A DNA stretch of 11,632 nt. It comes from an uncultured Clostridia bacterium. Lineage in GTDB: Bacteria > Bacillota > Clostridia > Oscillospirales > Ruminococcaceae. Position numbers and translations under genes: made by a program. This document shows positions 1 through 7,176 of this stretch, piece by piece. How positions within the stretch are numbered: position 1 is the stretch's first letter; the number at the start of each line of letters is the position of its first letter. The stretch spans positions 1 through 11,632 of the forward strand of contig CAMNBY010000225.1 in NCBI GenBank assembly GCA_946533615.1, read 5' to 3'. The notes under the pieces were generated by a model, which saw nothing but the letters and a program-made list of their open reading frames with translations, did no database searches and was not told the origin of the DNA.

Positions 1-1093
1 CCTGCTTGTTTTCGATTTTTGAAGTGTCGATCTCGGCGGTGATATTAACAATGTCGCCGTTCTTGAGGCCCGAGCCTGAATAGCTGTAGTAGGTGATGAA
101 GGGGTAGGTGGCGTTTGTGCTGTCATAGGTCATCTCGCCGCTTTCGTCCACGCCCGAGAATTTGGGTGCAAAGCCCTCGAACAGATCAAGCTCTTCGGCC
201 TCGATAAGGCCCTCGACCTCAACTTCAAACTCGGTGTTCTCAAGCTTGATGTTTGCTTCCTTGAGCTCGTCCTCGTCATAATCAACCGTGCAGGTGATCT
301 TGTCGCCGTTCGAGAGCTCCTTGTCCTGGCTTAGCTTCAGCTTGAGGACATACTTGTCGTTCTTCTGCTTGAGCAGAGCCTTGCGCATCTTGGTGGCGTC
401 GCTCTTGCTGCCTGCCTTCTTGTAGGCCTTGAGGAGCGCCTTCTTCTCGTCGGAGAAGTAATCGCTGTACTCCTGCTCTTCCTCGTCGAAATCATCGGAA
501 TATCTGATGTAGGCGGGAACAGCCTCTTCACAGTTGAGATATGCGACCGCGGTGCCCTGTCCGTTAAGACCCGAGAAGTTTACGGCGAACAGATCCTTGC
601 TGTCGATCTTCTCGTACTTGGTGAGCTGCTTGAAAATGATGAAGCCTGCGATGCCAAGCACAAGCACGATAGCCGCGATGATGATGGGCAGCTTGTACTT
701 TGCGATCACTGCTGCTGCGCCCGGGCCTTTCTTGGCGGGAGCTGCCGCGGCGGGTACTGCGCCCTGAACGGCTGCGGGATCGAAGGGAGCTGCATTGCCG
801 TTAGCAAATGCTGCCGCCTGATCTGCGGTCTGCTGTGCAGCCTGTGCTGCGTCGTTTGCGAATGTCTGAGCCTGATCGGCAGCCTGCTGAGCTTCCTGAG
901 CCGCAGTTTCCTGTGCTGCCTGAGCGGCCTCGGCGCCTGCATAGATAGTGGCCTGCATATCCTGAACGGGAGCAGCCTGCTCGGGAGCGGGTGCGGGTGC
1001 AGGAGCAGCCTCGGCGGGAGTTCCGCACTTGCCGCAGAAGCGCTCGTTCTCGGCAAGGGGATTGCCGCATTTCTGGCAAAACCTGTTGTTCAT
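1..1093 (-). CDS. Zinc-ribbon, single-pass membrane protein with extracellular domain (partial, C-terminus outside window)
   Basis: I translated this open frame by hand: 364 codons run from ATG at 1093 off the left edge without a stop. Residues 6-23 form a four-cysteine zinc ribbon (CxxC at 6-9 and 20-23, each followed by G). Residues 25-120 are a low-complexity Ala/Pro/Gln linker with an approximate 18-residue repeat (68-83 and 86-101, sharing the pattern QQxADQAxxFAN). A Lys/Gly stretch precedes one membrane span at 135-154. The rest is acidic, lysine-rich and beta-prone, with two similar NGD-containing strands near the visible end. Short cytosolic zinc ribbon, one span and outer domain is a known Firmicute architecture (TcaA/YvbJ-like proteins share it), so a cytosolic ribbon and an external C-terminus are inferred. 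GGAGG at 1100-1104 lies 6 nt before ATG and fixes the start. Specific function is unknown. Confidence 0.85.
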   Translation of the reverse strand, partial: MNNRFCQKCGNPLAENERFCGKCGTPAEAAPAPAPAPEQAAPVQDMQATIYAGAEAAQAAQETAAQEAQQAADQAQTFANDAAQAAQQTADQAAAFANGNAAPFDPAAVQGAVPAAAAPAKKGPGAAAVIAKYKLPIIIAAIVLVLGIAGFIIFKQLTKYEKIDSKDLFAVNFSGLNGQGTAVAYLNCEEAVPAYIRYSDDFDEEEQEYSDYFSDEKKALLKAYKKAGSKSDATKMRKALLKQKNDKYVLKLKLSQDKELSNGDKITCTVDYDEDELKEANIKLENTEFEVEVEGLIEAEELDLFEGFAPKFSGVDESGEMTYDSTNATYPFITYYSYSGSGLKNGDIVNITAEIDTSKIENKQ

Positions 1094-1117
1094 ATTATAC
1101 CTCCAAACATAGTTGCC

Positions 1118-1171
1118 CTCTCGGTGAGACCCGAAGAGCGATGATCTATAAGCCGAACGAGCCGACTTATA
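1118..1171 (-). promoter_or_regulatory. Structured 5' leader of the zinc-ribbon gene (two hairpins)
   Basis: Two inverted repeats lie between the promoter and the ribosome binding site. The distal one (1147-1171) pairs TATAAG with CTTATA and extends inward by three more pairs, one of them a G-T wobble, around a 7-nt loop. The proximal one (1118-1138) pairs CTCT-CGG with CCG-AGAG with one bulged base and a 6-nt loop. Neither is followed by a run of T on the minus strand, so they are not intrinsic terminators. A role in mRNA stability or translation control is possible, but I recognise no riboswitch class. Confidence 0.3.
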
Positions 1172-1197
1172 AAAAATTTAACTATTTCTACATATAT

Positions 1198-1226
1198 ATT
1201 ATAATATGCGGTCAAGGCAATGTCAA
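1198..1226 (-). promoter_or_regulatory. Consensus sigma-A promoter for the zinc-ribbon gene
   Basis: Read on the minus strand, TTGACA (1226-1221) is followed by a 17-nt spacer and TATAAT (1203-1198). Both hexamers match the housekeeping consensus exactly. Transcription should begin near 1191, giving a leader of about 100 nt before the ATG at 1093. Confidence 0.8.
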
Positions 1227-1432
1227 GTATGCAATTAGACAAAAAAGCCCTTGCAGCGCCGCGATTTATCTTCCATTCTGCTGATTGTCGCCGCCCGTGC
1301 AGCGTGCCGCACGCGACCAGAGACCGTCATTTGTAACAAAAAAACGGCGCAACAAGTCTTCTGCCGTGCATTGTGCATAAAGATCGGTTAATTTTTTGTT
1401 CATAATCACGAAAAGAAAATTATTAAAAGCTA

Positions 1433-1461
1433 TTGCCTTTTGTGTGAAAATATTATATAAT
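1433..1461 (+). promoter_or_regulatory. Sigma-A type promoter for the EF-G-like gene
   Basis: TTGCCT (1433-1438, 4 of 6 consensus) is separated by 17 nt from a perfect TATAAT (1456-1461). Predicted start of transcription is near 1468, leaving a leader of about 95 nt before the TTG start codon at 1563. Confidence 0.65.
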
Positions 1462-1547
1462 TAATCTATGCAGTTGCGTTTTATTGTGCATTTATACCAA
1501 CACAGGTTATTTGCTGCATTTTTCGCAAACTCACATTTATTCTATAC

Positions 1548-1565
1548 AAGGAGAGGATCCAGTTG
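1548..1565 (+). promoter_or_regulatory. Ribosome binding site that sets a TTG start codon
   Basis: AAGGAG (1548-1553, continuing as AGG) lies 9 nt before TTG at 1563. No ATG or GTG between this site and the family's conserved N-terminus fits better. The P-loop begins at residue 16, as expected for this family, so TTG is taken as the start. Confidence 0.7.
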
Positions 1566-3641
1566 AAAACCTACGACAGCACAAAGATCAAAAACATTGC
1601 AGTATGCGGCCACGCAGGCTCGGGCAAGACCTCGCTCGTTGAGGCTCTGCTTTTCAAGAGCGGTGTTACCGATCGTCTCGGCAAGACCCTGGACGGCAAT
1701 ACGGTATCCGACTATACCGCAGAAGAAATAAAGAGAAAGTGTTCGGTCTATACCTCCCTCGAGTGCTTCGAGAGCGGCGACCTGAAAATAAATCTGCTTG
1801 ACGCTCCCGGCCTGTTCGACTACGAGGCCGGCATGGTCGAGGCCATCAACGCCTCGGGCTGCGTGATGATAACCGTTTCCGCAAAGTCGGGCGTTAAGGT
1901 AGGCACCCACAAGGCCTATGACTGCGCCGCCGAGAACGGCAAGCCCAGAATGTTCGTTGTAACAAAGCTCGACGACGAGAACGCAAACTTCAACAACGTG
2001 CTGACACAGCTCAAGACCGAGTTCGGCCCGACTGTGTGCCCCGTTGTTGTCCCCGTTATCGCCGACAGAAAGATAGTTTCCTACGTCAACCTCATCGAGA
2101 TGCAGGCATACAAGTACGAGAACGGCAAGGCCGTCCAGACCGATATGCCTACCGCCGAGGTGGCTGCTAATATGGAGTACCGTATCGACGGACTTATCGA
2201 GGCCGTTTCCGAAGCCGTTGCCGAGACCGACGAGGAACTTATGGAGAAATTCTTCGGCGGCGAGGCCTTCACCCAGAAGGAGCTTATCGACGGTATCCAC
2301 AAGGGCATGAACGAGGGCAAGATCACACCCGTTGTGTGCTGCTCGTCTATCGATCTTTCGGGCATTGATATGCTGCTGAAGGAGATCACCCTGCTTGTGC
2401 CCGCGCCCTCCGAGAACGACACCAAGCTCGCAGAGGACGCAAACGGCGAGCCTGTAGAGATAAAGTGCGACAAGGACGCTCCGCTCTCTGCTTTCGTGTT
2501 CAAGACCGTTGCAGACCCCTTCGTCGGCAAGATGAGCTTCCTCAAGATCCATTCAGGTACCATCAGGACGGGCAAGGATATCGTTAATGCCTCCACAGGC
2601 TCCGCCGAAAAGGTCGGCAAGCTGTTCACGCTCTGCGGCAAGAAGCAGATCGACGTGGCAGAGGCATACTGCGGCGATATAGTCGTAGCCACCAAGATGA
2701 CCGTCAACACCAACGATACTATCTGCGACCCCGCAAGAGTCGTTAAGTTCGCGCCGATCGCTTTCCCTGCTCCCACCTATGCTATGGCTGTAAGAGCAAA
2801 GGGCTCGGGCGACGAGGCAAAGATCTCCGCCGCTATCCAGCGTCTGCTTGAGGAAGACAAGACTCTCCGCTATGAGCAGAACCCCGACACCCTCGAGATG
2901 ATACTCACCACCCTTGGCGGCCTGCACCTGGATTCCGTTGCTTCCAAGCTGCACGACACCTTCGGCGTTGACATCGAGACCTCTGTTCCGAAGATCGCCT
3001 ACCGCGAGACTATCCGCAAGAAGGTAAAGGTACAGGGCAGACACAAGAAGCAGTCGGGCGGCCACGGCCAGTTCGGCGACATCTGGGTAGAGTTCGAGCC
3101 CTGCATCTCCGACGAGCTGATATTCGAGGAGAGAGTATTCGGCGGCGCTGTTCCCAAGAACTTCTTCCCCGCAGTTGAAAAGGGACTTCAGGAGTGCATG
3201 AAGAAGGGCGTGCTGGCAGGCTTCCCCGTTGTCGGCGTAAAGGCAATACTGGTGGACGGCTCCTATCACCCTGTTGACTCCTCTGAAATGGCGTTCAAGA
3301 TCGCGGCCTCGATCGCCTTCAAGGAAGGCATCCCCAAGGCCGAGCCGATGCTGCTCGAGCCTATCAGCAGCCTGACAGTCACCGTTCCCGACGAGAACAC
3401 GGGCGACGTTATCGGCGAGCTGAACAAGCGCCGCGGCAGAGTTCTCGGAATGAACCCGGCAGAGAAGAAGGGCCTTACCGAAGTAGTTGCCGAGGTGCCC
3501 GATGCCGAGATGAGCGACTTCACCATGACCCTGCGCCAGATGACTCAGGGCAGAGGCTCATACTCGATGGAGCATATCCGCTATGACCAGCTGCCTGCAA
3601 ACCTTGTGGCAGAGGTAATAGCAAATAACAAGATAGACTGA
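1563..3641 (+). CDS. Elongation factor G-like translation GTPase (EF-G paralogue)
   Basis: This 692-residue protein has the full five-domain EF-G plan and the usual family length. The GTPase domain shows the P-loop GHAGSGKT (16-23), switch II motif DAPG (80-83) and specificity motif TKLD (134-137). Domain II is about 303-385, domain III about 404-475, domain IV about 476-592 with the signature KQSGGHGQFG (496-505), and domain V about 593-675. It differs from canonical EF-G in TKLD rather than NKxD, and in Leu84 where classical translational GTPases have the catalytic His of DxPGH. Such changes are characteristic of the EF-G-like/FusA2-type paralogues found beside a normal fusA. I therefore call a ribosome-associated GTPase of uncertain role, not the main translocase. 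No ribosomal protein genes or tuf lie nearby. It starts with TTG, has its own promoter and ends at a terminator, so it is probably monocistronic. A Tet(M)-type ribosomal protection protein is less likely on the switch II and P-loop sequence. Confidence 0.92.
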   Translation: MKTYDSTKIKNIAVCGHAGSGKTSLVEALLFKSGVTDRLGKTLDGNTVSDYTAEEIKRKCSVYTSLECFESGDLKINLLDAPGLFDYEAGMVEAINASGCVMITVSAKSGVKVGTHKAYDCAAENGKPRMFVVTKLDDENANFNNVLTQLKTEFGPTVCPVVVPVIADRKIVSYVNLIEMQAYKYENGKAVQTDMPTAEVAANMEYRIDGLIEAVSEAVAETDEELMEKFFGGEAFTQKELIDGIHKGMNEGKITPVVCCSSIDLSGIDMLLKEITLLVPAPSENDTKLAEDANGEPVEIKCDKDAPLSAFVFKTVADPFVGKMSFLKIHSGTIRTGKDIVNASTGSAEKVGKLFTLCGKKQIDVAEAYCGDIVVATKMTVNTNDTICDPARVVKFAPIAFPAPTYAMAVRAKGSGDEAKISAAIQRLLEEDKTLRYEQNPDTLEMILTTLGGLHLDSVASKLHDTFGVDIETSVPKIAYRETIRKKVKVQGRHKKQSGGHGQFGDIWVEFEPCISDELIFEERVFGGAVPKNFFPAVEKGLQECMKKGVLAGFPVVGVKAILVDGSYHPVDSSEMAFKIAASIAFKEGIPKAEPMLLEPISSLTVTVPDENTGDVIGELNKRRGRVLGMNPAEKKGLTEVVAEVPDAEMSDFTMTLRQMTQGRGSYSMEHIRYDQLPANLVAEVIANNKID

Positions 3642-3671
3642 GAAAGCCGTGCTGTAATACGTTCCTATCCA

Positions 3672-3708
3672 AGCAGGCCTGCTCCACCGGGCGGGCCTGT
3701 GGCTTTTT
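3672..3708 (+). terminator. Probable intrinsic terminator after the EF-G-like gene
   Basis: CAGGCC (3674-3679) pairs with GGCCTG (3694-3699). The stem extends inward by a T-G wobble and two G-C pairs around an 8-nt loop. GGC and five T residues (3704-3708) follow four bases after the stem. An upstream AAAGCC (3643-3648) could also pair with GGCTTT (3701-3706). The T run is slightly displaced, so efficiency is uncertain, and some readthrough into the next gene is possible because no strong promoter is visible there. Confidence 0.55.
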
Positions 3709-3733
3709 CAGCATTTAGCTCAGGAGGAGAGAT

Positions 3734-6322
3734 ATGATAAAAGAACTGATGGCGGGAGCGCTGTCAGCCGCCGTGCTGGGTATGGGAGAGGGCGGACAGC
3801 TTGCTGTCGATGTGACTGCGCCAAAGGCCGAGGAGCCTGAGCTGGTCATGGATCACGAGCTCTCAAAAAGCACCTTTACCCATTCCTTTGAGCAGGGCAC
3901 TGAAAACGAATCGAAGGATATCATAATACTTGACGGAAGCTATTCGTGGGAGGAGGTCACGAGCCTTGGGAAGCTGACCCTTGTGGCGGATATTTCCGAG
4001 ATCTCCAGCGACAGCTGCGACCAGATGGACTTCGGAGCCCAGATCTACGCCGCAGGAGGCGACACCTGGAACTGGTATTCGCCCGTGGAGGGAACAAGAA
4101 ATTTTGAAGAGGACGGCAGGCTTTGGATAACCGTTGACACCGCCGACCTCAACCCCGACGGCGACAAGGACTTCTGCTGCCTTGGGGTGCAGTTTTTTGT
4201 GAATCCTCACGGTGCGGCCTGCCCGGGACTTGTGGACACCTACGAGCCCTCGAAGGCGACCGTCAGCTATACCCTCTATTCCGAAAAAGAGCTCGTCTCC
4301 TCGGACTGGCGTGAAGAGCTCAGGAGCAGCTGCCCCGAGTTCCTCGATATCCTCAGGAACGAGCAGAGCTTTGATATACCCGGGCTAAGCTCCACAAAGA
4401 CAGGCAGCTCCGAAACTGCCTTCATGGTGCCGCAGGGCATCTGCGCCACGGACGACTATTTTATAATCAGCGCCTACTGTGCGGGATGCAGCGGAAATAT
4501 CAATCCTGCAACAAAGTACAAGTCGAAGGAGCATACGGGCCAGCACCGTTCTGTGCTTTATGTCGTTGACAAGAAAACGCAGAAGCTTAAGTGTACCCTC
4601 GTGACAAGAGACATAAACCACGTCGGCGGCCTCGCCTATGACCCTGACAGGAAGCTTGTCTGGATCGCGAAGAGCACCGACAACAGCCTTGATGCCGTGT
4701 CGCTGGACACCGTCAAGGACGCCGCTAAAAAGGGCGGCTCGGTCAGCATCTCGAAATATGCCTGCAAGGACGTGAGCTGCGGCGTTACCGCATCTTATCT
4801 GGCCTACGACAGCAAGAACGGCCTGCTCTGGGTGGGCACCTACAGCCCCGACGAGAGCGCCAACACTATCCGCGGCTTTGCGCCCTCAAAGAAGGACAAG
4901 AGCTACAAGCTGACCGCAAAGACCGCCACCATTTCGCTTGGCCTCGGCAGCACCAACGGAATGGATCTCCTGACCAAGGACGGCTACCGCTATCTTGCGG
5001 TGTCAAGCTCCCCGGGACGCAACTGCAAGTCGGTGCTGCAGTTGTATAATATCAGCATCGGCAAGGAGAAGAACGGCAAGAGATCTGTGTCCCTTACAAA
5101 GCTTGGCGACGGGATGTCGGCGCCCAATATGATGGAGGAGCTTGTGAGCGACGGCGGACTGCTTTATACAAGCTATGAATCCGCCTCCAACCAGTATTAT
5201 AATTTCTCGAACAGCAAGAAGAACAAGACACAGGCGCTGCCGACCGAGCAGGTCTGCGCCCTCGCGATCGACGATTATATCGCTGAGGCCGCGACCATCG
5301 ACGCCGCTGATGTCACCCTCGATTATTCCGCCTTCACCTATACGGGCGCAGCGCTCGACATCAGCAGCTATCTGACAGTAAGAAGCGGCCCCGAAAAGCT
5401 GAAGCTTGGCCGCGACTACGACCTCAGCTACAAGAACAACAAGGAGATCGGCTTCAACAGCGCCTCCGTGACGGTCACGGGCATCGGCAGATATTCGGGG
5501 ACCGTGACAAAGACCTTCACCATCAAGCCCAAGAAGAATGAGATCTCGTCTCTGACCACAAACGAGGGCGCCATCAAGGTCAAGTGGAAAAAGGACAGCA
5601 CCGCCTCAGGCTATCAGGTGCTCTACTCCAAGGACAAGACTTTCAGCAAGAACGTTTACTCCGTCACCGTTACGGATAAGAACTATGTCAGCCTGACCAA
5701 GAAGCCCAAGGTCGGCGAGAAGTGGTATATCAAGGTGCGCGCCTTCATAACCGCGGACGGGACGACAGAGGGCACACGCTGCGGCACCTACAGCGAGGTC
5801 GAGAGCATCACCGCCGCCTGCGGCATAGTATCCGCAGAGCCGAGGTACGCCTCCTACACCTATTCGGGCAAGGAGATAAAGCCCTCGCTGATCGTTACCG
5901 ATACTCAGGGCAACAAGGTGCCTGCTTCGGACTACACCGTTGAATACAAGAACAACAAGAAGGTCGGCACCGCCACCGTTACGATCAAGGGAAAGAACGG
6001 ACATTACGGCGAGGCCGAGACCACGTTCGTCATCAAGCCTGCACCGGCAGAGCTGAAGCTCAAGGCCGCGAAGTCGGCATTCAGGGCAACATGGAAGAAG
6101 AACAGCTCCGCCACGGGCTACGAGGTGCTCTACTCGAAGGACAAGAGCTTCAAGAGCGGCGTCCACACCTACGAGACCGAGGATATTTCCAAGCTTAGCG
6201 AGCGTTTTTCGTCTGTGCCCGAGACGGGCGAGACCTGGTATGTCAAGTACCGCGCCTACGTCACGATAGACGGCAAGCGCTACGGCAACTACAGCGAGAT
6301 AAAAAGAGTTAAAGTCAAGTGA
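3734..6322 (+). CDS. Large modular, probably secreted protein: propeller-like region plus two Ig-like/fibronectin III units
   Basis: 862 residues from ATG at 3734, with AGGAGG 6 nt upstream and an in-frame stop just before it (3716-3718). The N-terminus has one Lys and a short hydrophobic stretch (about 5-17), a weak candidate signal peptide. Residues about 40-190 are beta-rich and aromatic and could be a carbohydrate-binding-like sandwich; this is a guess. Residues about 231-515 contain recurring short strands (SVLYVVDKKT, HVGGLAYDPD, LVWIAKS, LLWVGTYS) suggestive of a beta-propeller. The C-terminal third is a tandem duplication: Ig-like 528-604, fibronectin III 605-693, Ig-like 698-772, fibronectin III 773-862. 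Ig-like copies share YxG...YKNNK...F.IKP; fibronectin copies share GYxVLYSKDK and a tryptophan-tyrosine strand. Such modules are common in secreted Clostridia proteins, often as spacers or adhesion domains. I see no catalytic motif, sortase signal, dockerin or SLH domain. Function is unknown; a surface or extracellular binding protein is inferred. Confidence 0.85.
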   Translation: MIKELMAGALSAAVLGMGEGGQLAVDVTAPKAEEPELVMDHELSKSTFTHSFEQGTENESKDIIILDGSYSWEEVTSLGKLTLVADISEISSDSCDQMDFGAQIYAAGGDTWNWYSPVEGTRNFEEDGRLWITVDTADLNPDGDKDFCCLGVQFFVNPHGAACPGLVDTYEPSKATVSYTLYSEKELVSSDWREELRSSCPEFLDILRNEQSFDIPGLSSTKTGSSETAFMVPQGICATDDYFIISAYCAGCSGNINPATKYKSKEHTGQHRSVLYVVDKKTQKLKCTLVTRDINHVGGLAYDPDRKLVWIAKSTDNSLDAVSLDTVKDAAKKGGSVSISKYACKDVSCGVTASYLAYDSKNGLLWVGTYSPDESANTIRGFAPSKKDKSYKLTAKTATISLGLGSTNGMDLLTKDGYRYLAVSSSPGRNCKSVLQLYNISIGKEKNGKRSVSLTKLGDGMSAPNMMEELVSDGGLLYTSYESASNQYYNFSNSKKNKTQALPTEQVCALAIDDYIAEAATIDAADVTLDYSAFTYTGAALDISSYLTVRSGPEKLKLGRDYDLSYKNNKEIGFNSASVTVTGIGRYSGTVTKTFTIKPKKNEISSLTTNEGAIKVKWKKDSTASGYQVLYSKDKTFSKNVYSVTVTDKNYVSLTKKPKVGEKWYIKVRAFITADGTTEGTRCGTYSEVESITAACGIVSAEPRYASYTYSGKEIKPSLIVTDTQGNKVPASDYTVEYKNNKKVGTATVTIKGKNGHYGEAETTFVIKPAPAELKLKAAKSAFRATWKKNSSATGYEVLYSKDKSFKSGVHTYETEDISKLSERFSSVPETGETWYVKYRAYVTIDGKRYGNYSEIKRVKVK
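5315..6322 (+). repeat. Intragenic tandem duplication of an Ig-like + fibronectin III module
   Basis: The last third of the gene carries two copies of a unit of about 170 codons. Landmarks show the period: the YKNNK codons start at 5429 and 5945 (516 nt apart), and the VLYSKDK codons start at 5618 and 6125 (507 nt apart). The two DNA copies are diverged apart from short near-identical stretches such as those landmarks, so the duplication is old and not a recent recombination product. Confidence 0.75.
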
Positions 6323-6348
6323 ACGGACAGATATTCTGAACTGAATGA

Positions 6349-6385
6349 CAGGCGGCATACCTTCGCGAGAGGGTATGCCGCTTTT
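6349..6385 (+). terminator. Strong intrinsic terminator after the modular secreted protein gene
   Basis: GCGGCATACC (6352-6361) pairs perfectly with GGTATGCCGC (6372-6381). The stem continues through T-G, T-A and C-G pairs to a GCGA tetraloop (6365-6368), giving about 13 base pairs capped by a GNRA loop. Four T residues (6382-6385) follow on the plus strand. On the minus strand the hairpin lies just beyond the stop of the convergent GH25 gene, but no T run follows it there, so its help for that gene is uncertain. Confidence 0.8.
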
Positions 6386-6389
6386 GCAG

Positions 6390-7169
6390 TTATCGCTTTT
6401 TCATCGAGGCGATGATCTTTGGGTAGTCCTTGTAGGCCTCGTCAAGATCGACCCTGCCGCTGATGCCCGGGACCGCGCCCGAGAAGGAATACTGCCTCAT
6501 GCCGCCCGAGAGCCTTGGCGTGCCGCCCACATCGGCGACCCAGAGGTCGTACTTGCGCCTGACGTCCTCGGTGACGCAGCTGAGCAGGAAATCCTCGTAG
6601 GAGTAAAGGCAGACGTAGCGCTCGTCCTGTTCGAGCCGACCGCAGAAGGCCGTGATGATCGCCGAGCATTTGTCGGCGCCGAGTTTTACCTGCTGCTCCT
6701 CCTCGATGTCGAGCGCCAGCGGATAGCTGAGCTCCTTGTCCTTGACCAGCGAGAGCAGCAGCTCGGCCTCGGCTTCGGCCTCCGCTTCGCCGAGAGCCAT
6801 CGAGTAAAGATAAGCCCCGACGGGAATGCCTGCCGCCCTTGCGCCGCGGTAGTTCTCCTCGAAGCGGGTGTCGGGCTCCTGCCCGCAGGCAGCTCGGAGC
6901 ATCGCGAAGCCGCTGTTTCTGTCGTTTTTCACACGGTTCCACGCGATCACGCCCTGCCAGGCGGAAACGTCGATGCCGAAGACGGGCAGCGCCTGCACCC
7001 TGCTGCGTCGGGCTTCGAGCTCGGCTCTCCGTCGGCAGATCTCGTCTGCGTGATTTTCGGCGATAAGCGCGATCTCCTCACAGGTCACGCCCTCCGAGGC
7101 TTCGATGTTCGCCGGAGAGGTGCCGTGTGCCAGCGCGTTGATGATGTCCTTTAGCTTAGTGTCTGTCAT
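6390..7169 (-). CDS. GH25-family (lysozyme-like) glycoside hydrolase with helical N-terminal domain
   Basis: 259 residues from ATG at 7169. Residues about 62-255 match the GH25 fold: GIDVSAWQG (65-73), a strand AMLRAACG (89-96), AGIPVGAYLYS (113-123), YPLALDIEEE (149-158) and a late region containing LWVADVGG. Asp67, Asp154 and Glu156 fit the expected acidic catalytic residues of this family, which cleaves the beta-1,4 bond of peptidoglycan between MurNAc and GlcNAc. The first 60 residues are helical and charged, resembling a helix-turn-helix (6-45), with no signal peptide or membrane span. The frame stays open upstream to 7298, adding a hydrophobic stretch. I prefer 7169 because AAGGAGGG (7184-7177) sits 7 nt before it, and the longer form would overlap the divergent gene's start region. 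The gene is convergent with the modular protein gene and divergent from the DUF421 gene. Family assignment is firm; cellular role is not. Confidence 0.85.
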   Translation of the reverse strand: MTDTKLKDIINALAHGTSPANIEASEGVTCEEIALIAENHADEICRRRAELEARRSRVQALPVFGIDVSAWQGVIAWNRVKNDRNSGFAMLRAACGQEPDTRFEENYRGARAAGIPVGAYLYSMALGEAEAEAEAELLLSLVKDKELSYPLALDIEEEQQVKLGADKCSAIITAFCGRLEQDERYVCLYSYEDFLLSCVTEDVRRKYDLWVADVGGTPRLSGGMRQYSFSGAVPGISGRVDLDEAYKDYPKIIASMKKR

Positions 7170-7176
7170 GAAAGGT

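Larger units (their letters stand above)
1094..1562. other. Divergent intergenic region (469 nt)
   Basis: This stretch separates two divergently transcribed genes and holds no convincing coding sequence. It contains the promoter and leader of the minus-strand gene (1198-1226 and 1118-1171), the promoter of the plus-strand EF-G-like gene (1433-1461) and that gene's leader of about 95 nt. The roughly 200 nt in the middle (1227-1432) are unexplained. They include a small hairpin (GCGTG/CACGC, 1302-1314) and one copy of a 9-bp motif, ATTGTGCAT (1370-1378), that recurs at 1483-1491. Confidence 0.6.

Noticed and set aside
991..1284. Small plus-strand frame running through the zinc-ribbon gene start and its promoter
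   Set aside because: It crosses the consensus promoter and leader of the opposite gene, has no ribosome binding site that I could see, and its translation has no domain.
1542..3269. Long minus-strand open frames opposite the EF-G-like gene
   Set aside because: The plus strand carries an unambiguous five-domain GTPase. The opposite translations are composition artefacts without motifs, and I saw no plausible ribosome binding site for them.
5606..6358. A 250-codon minus-strand frame opposite the end of the modular protein gene
   Set aside because: Its repeated look simply mirrors the duplicated Ig-like/fibronectin modules, and it runs into the plus-strand terminator stem.
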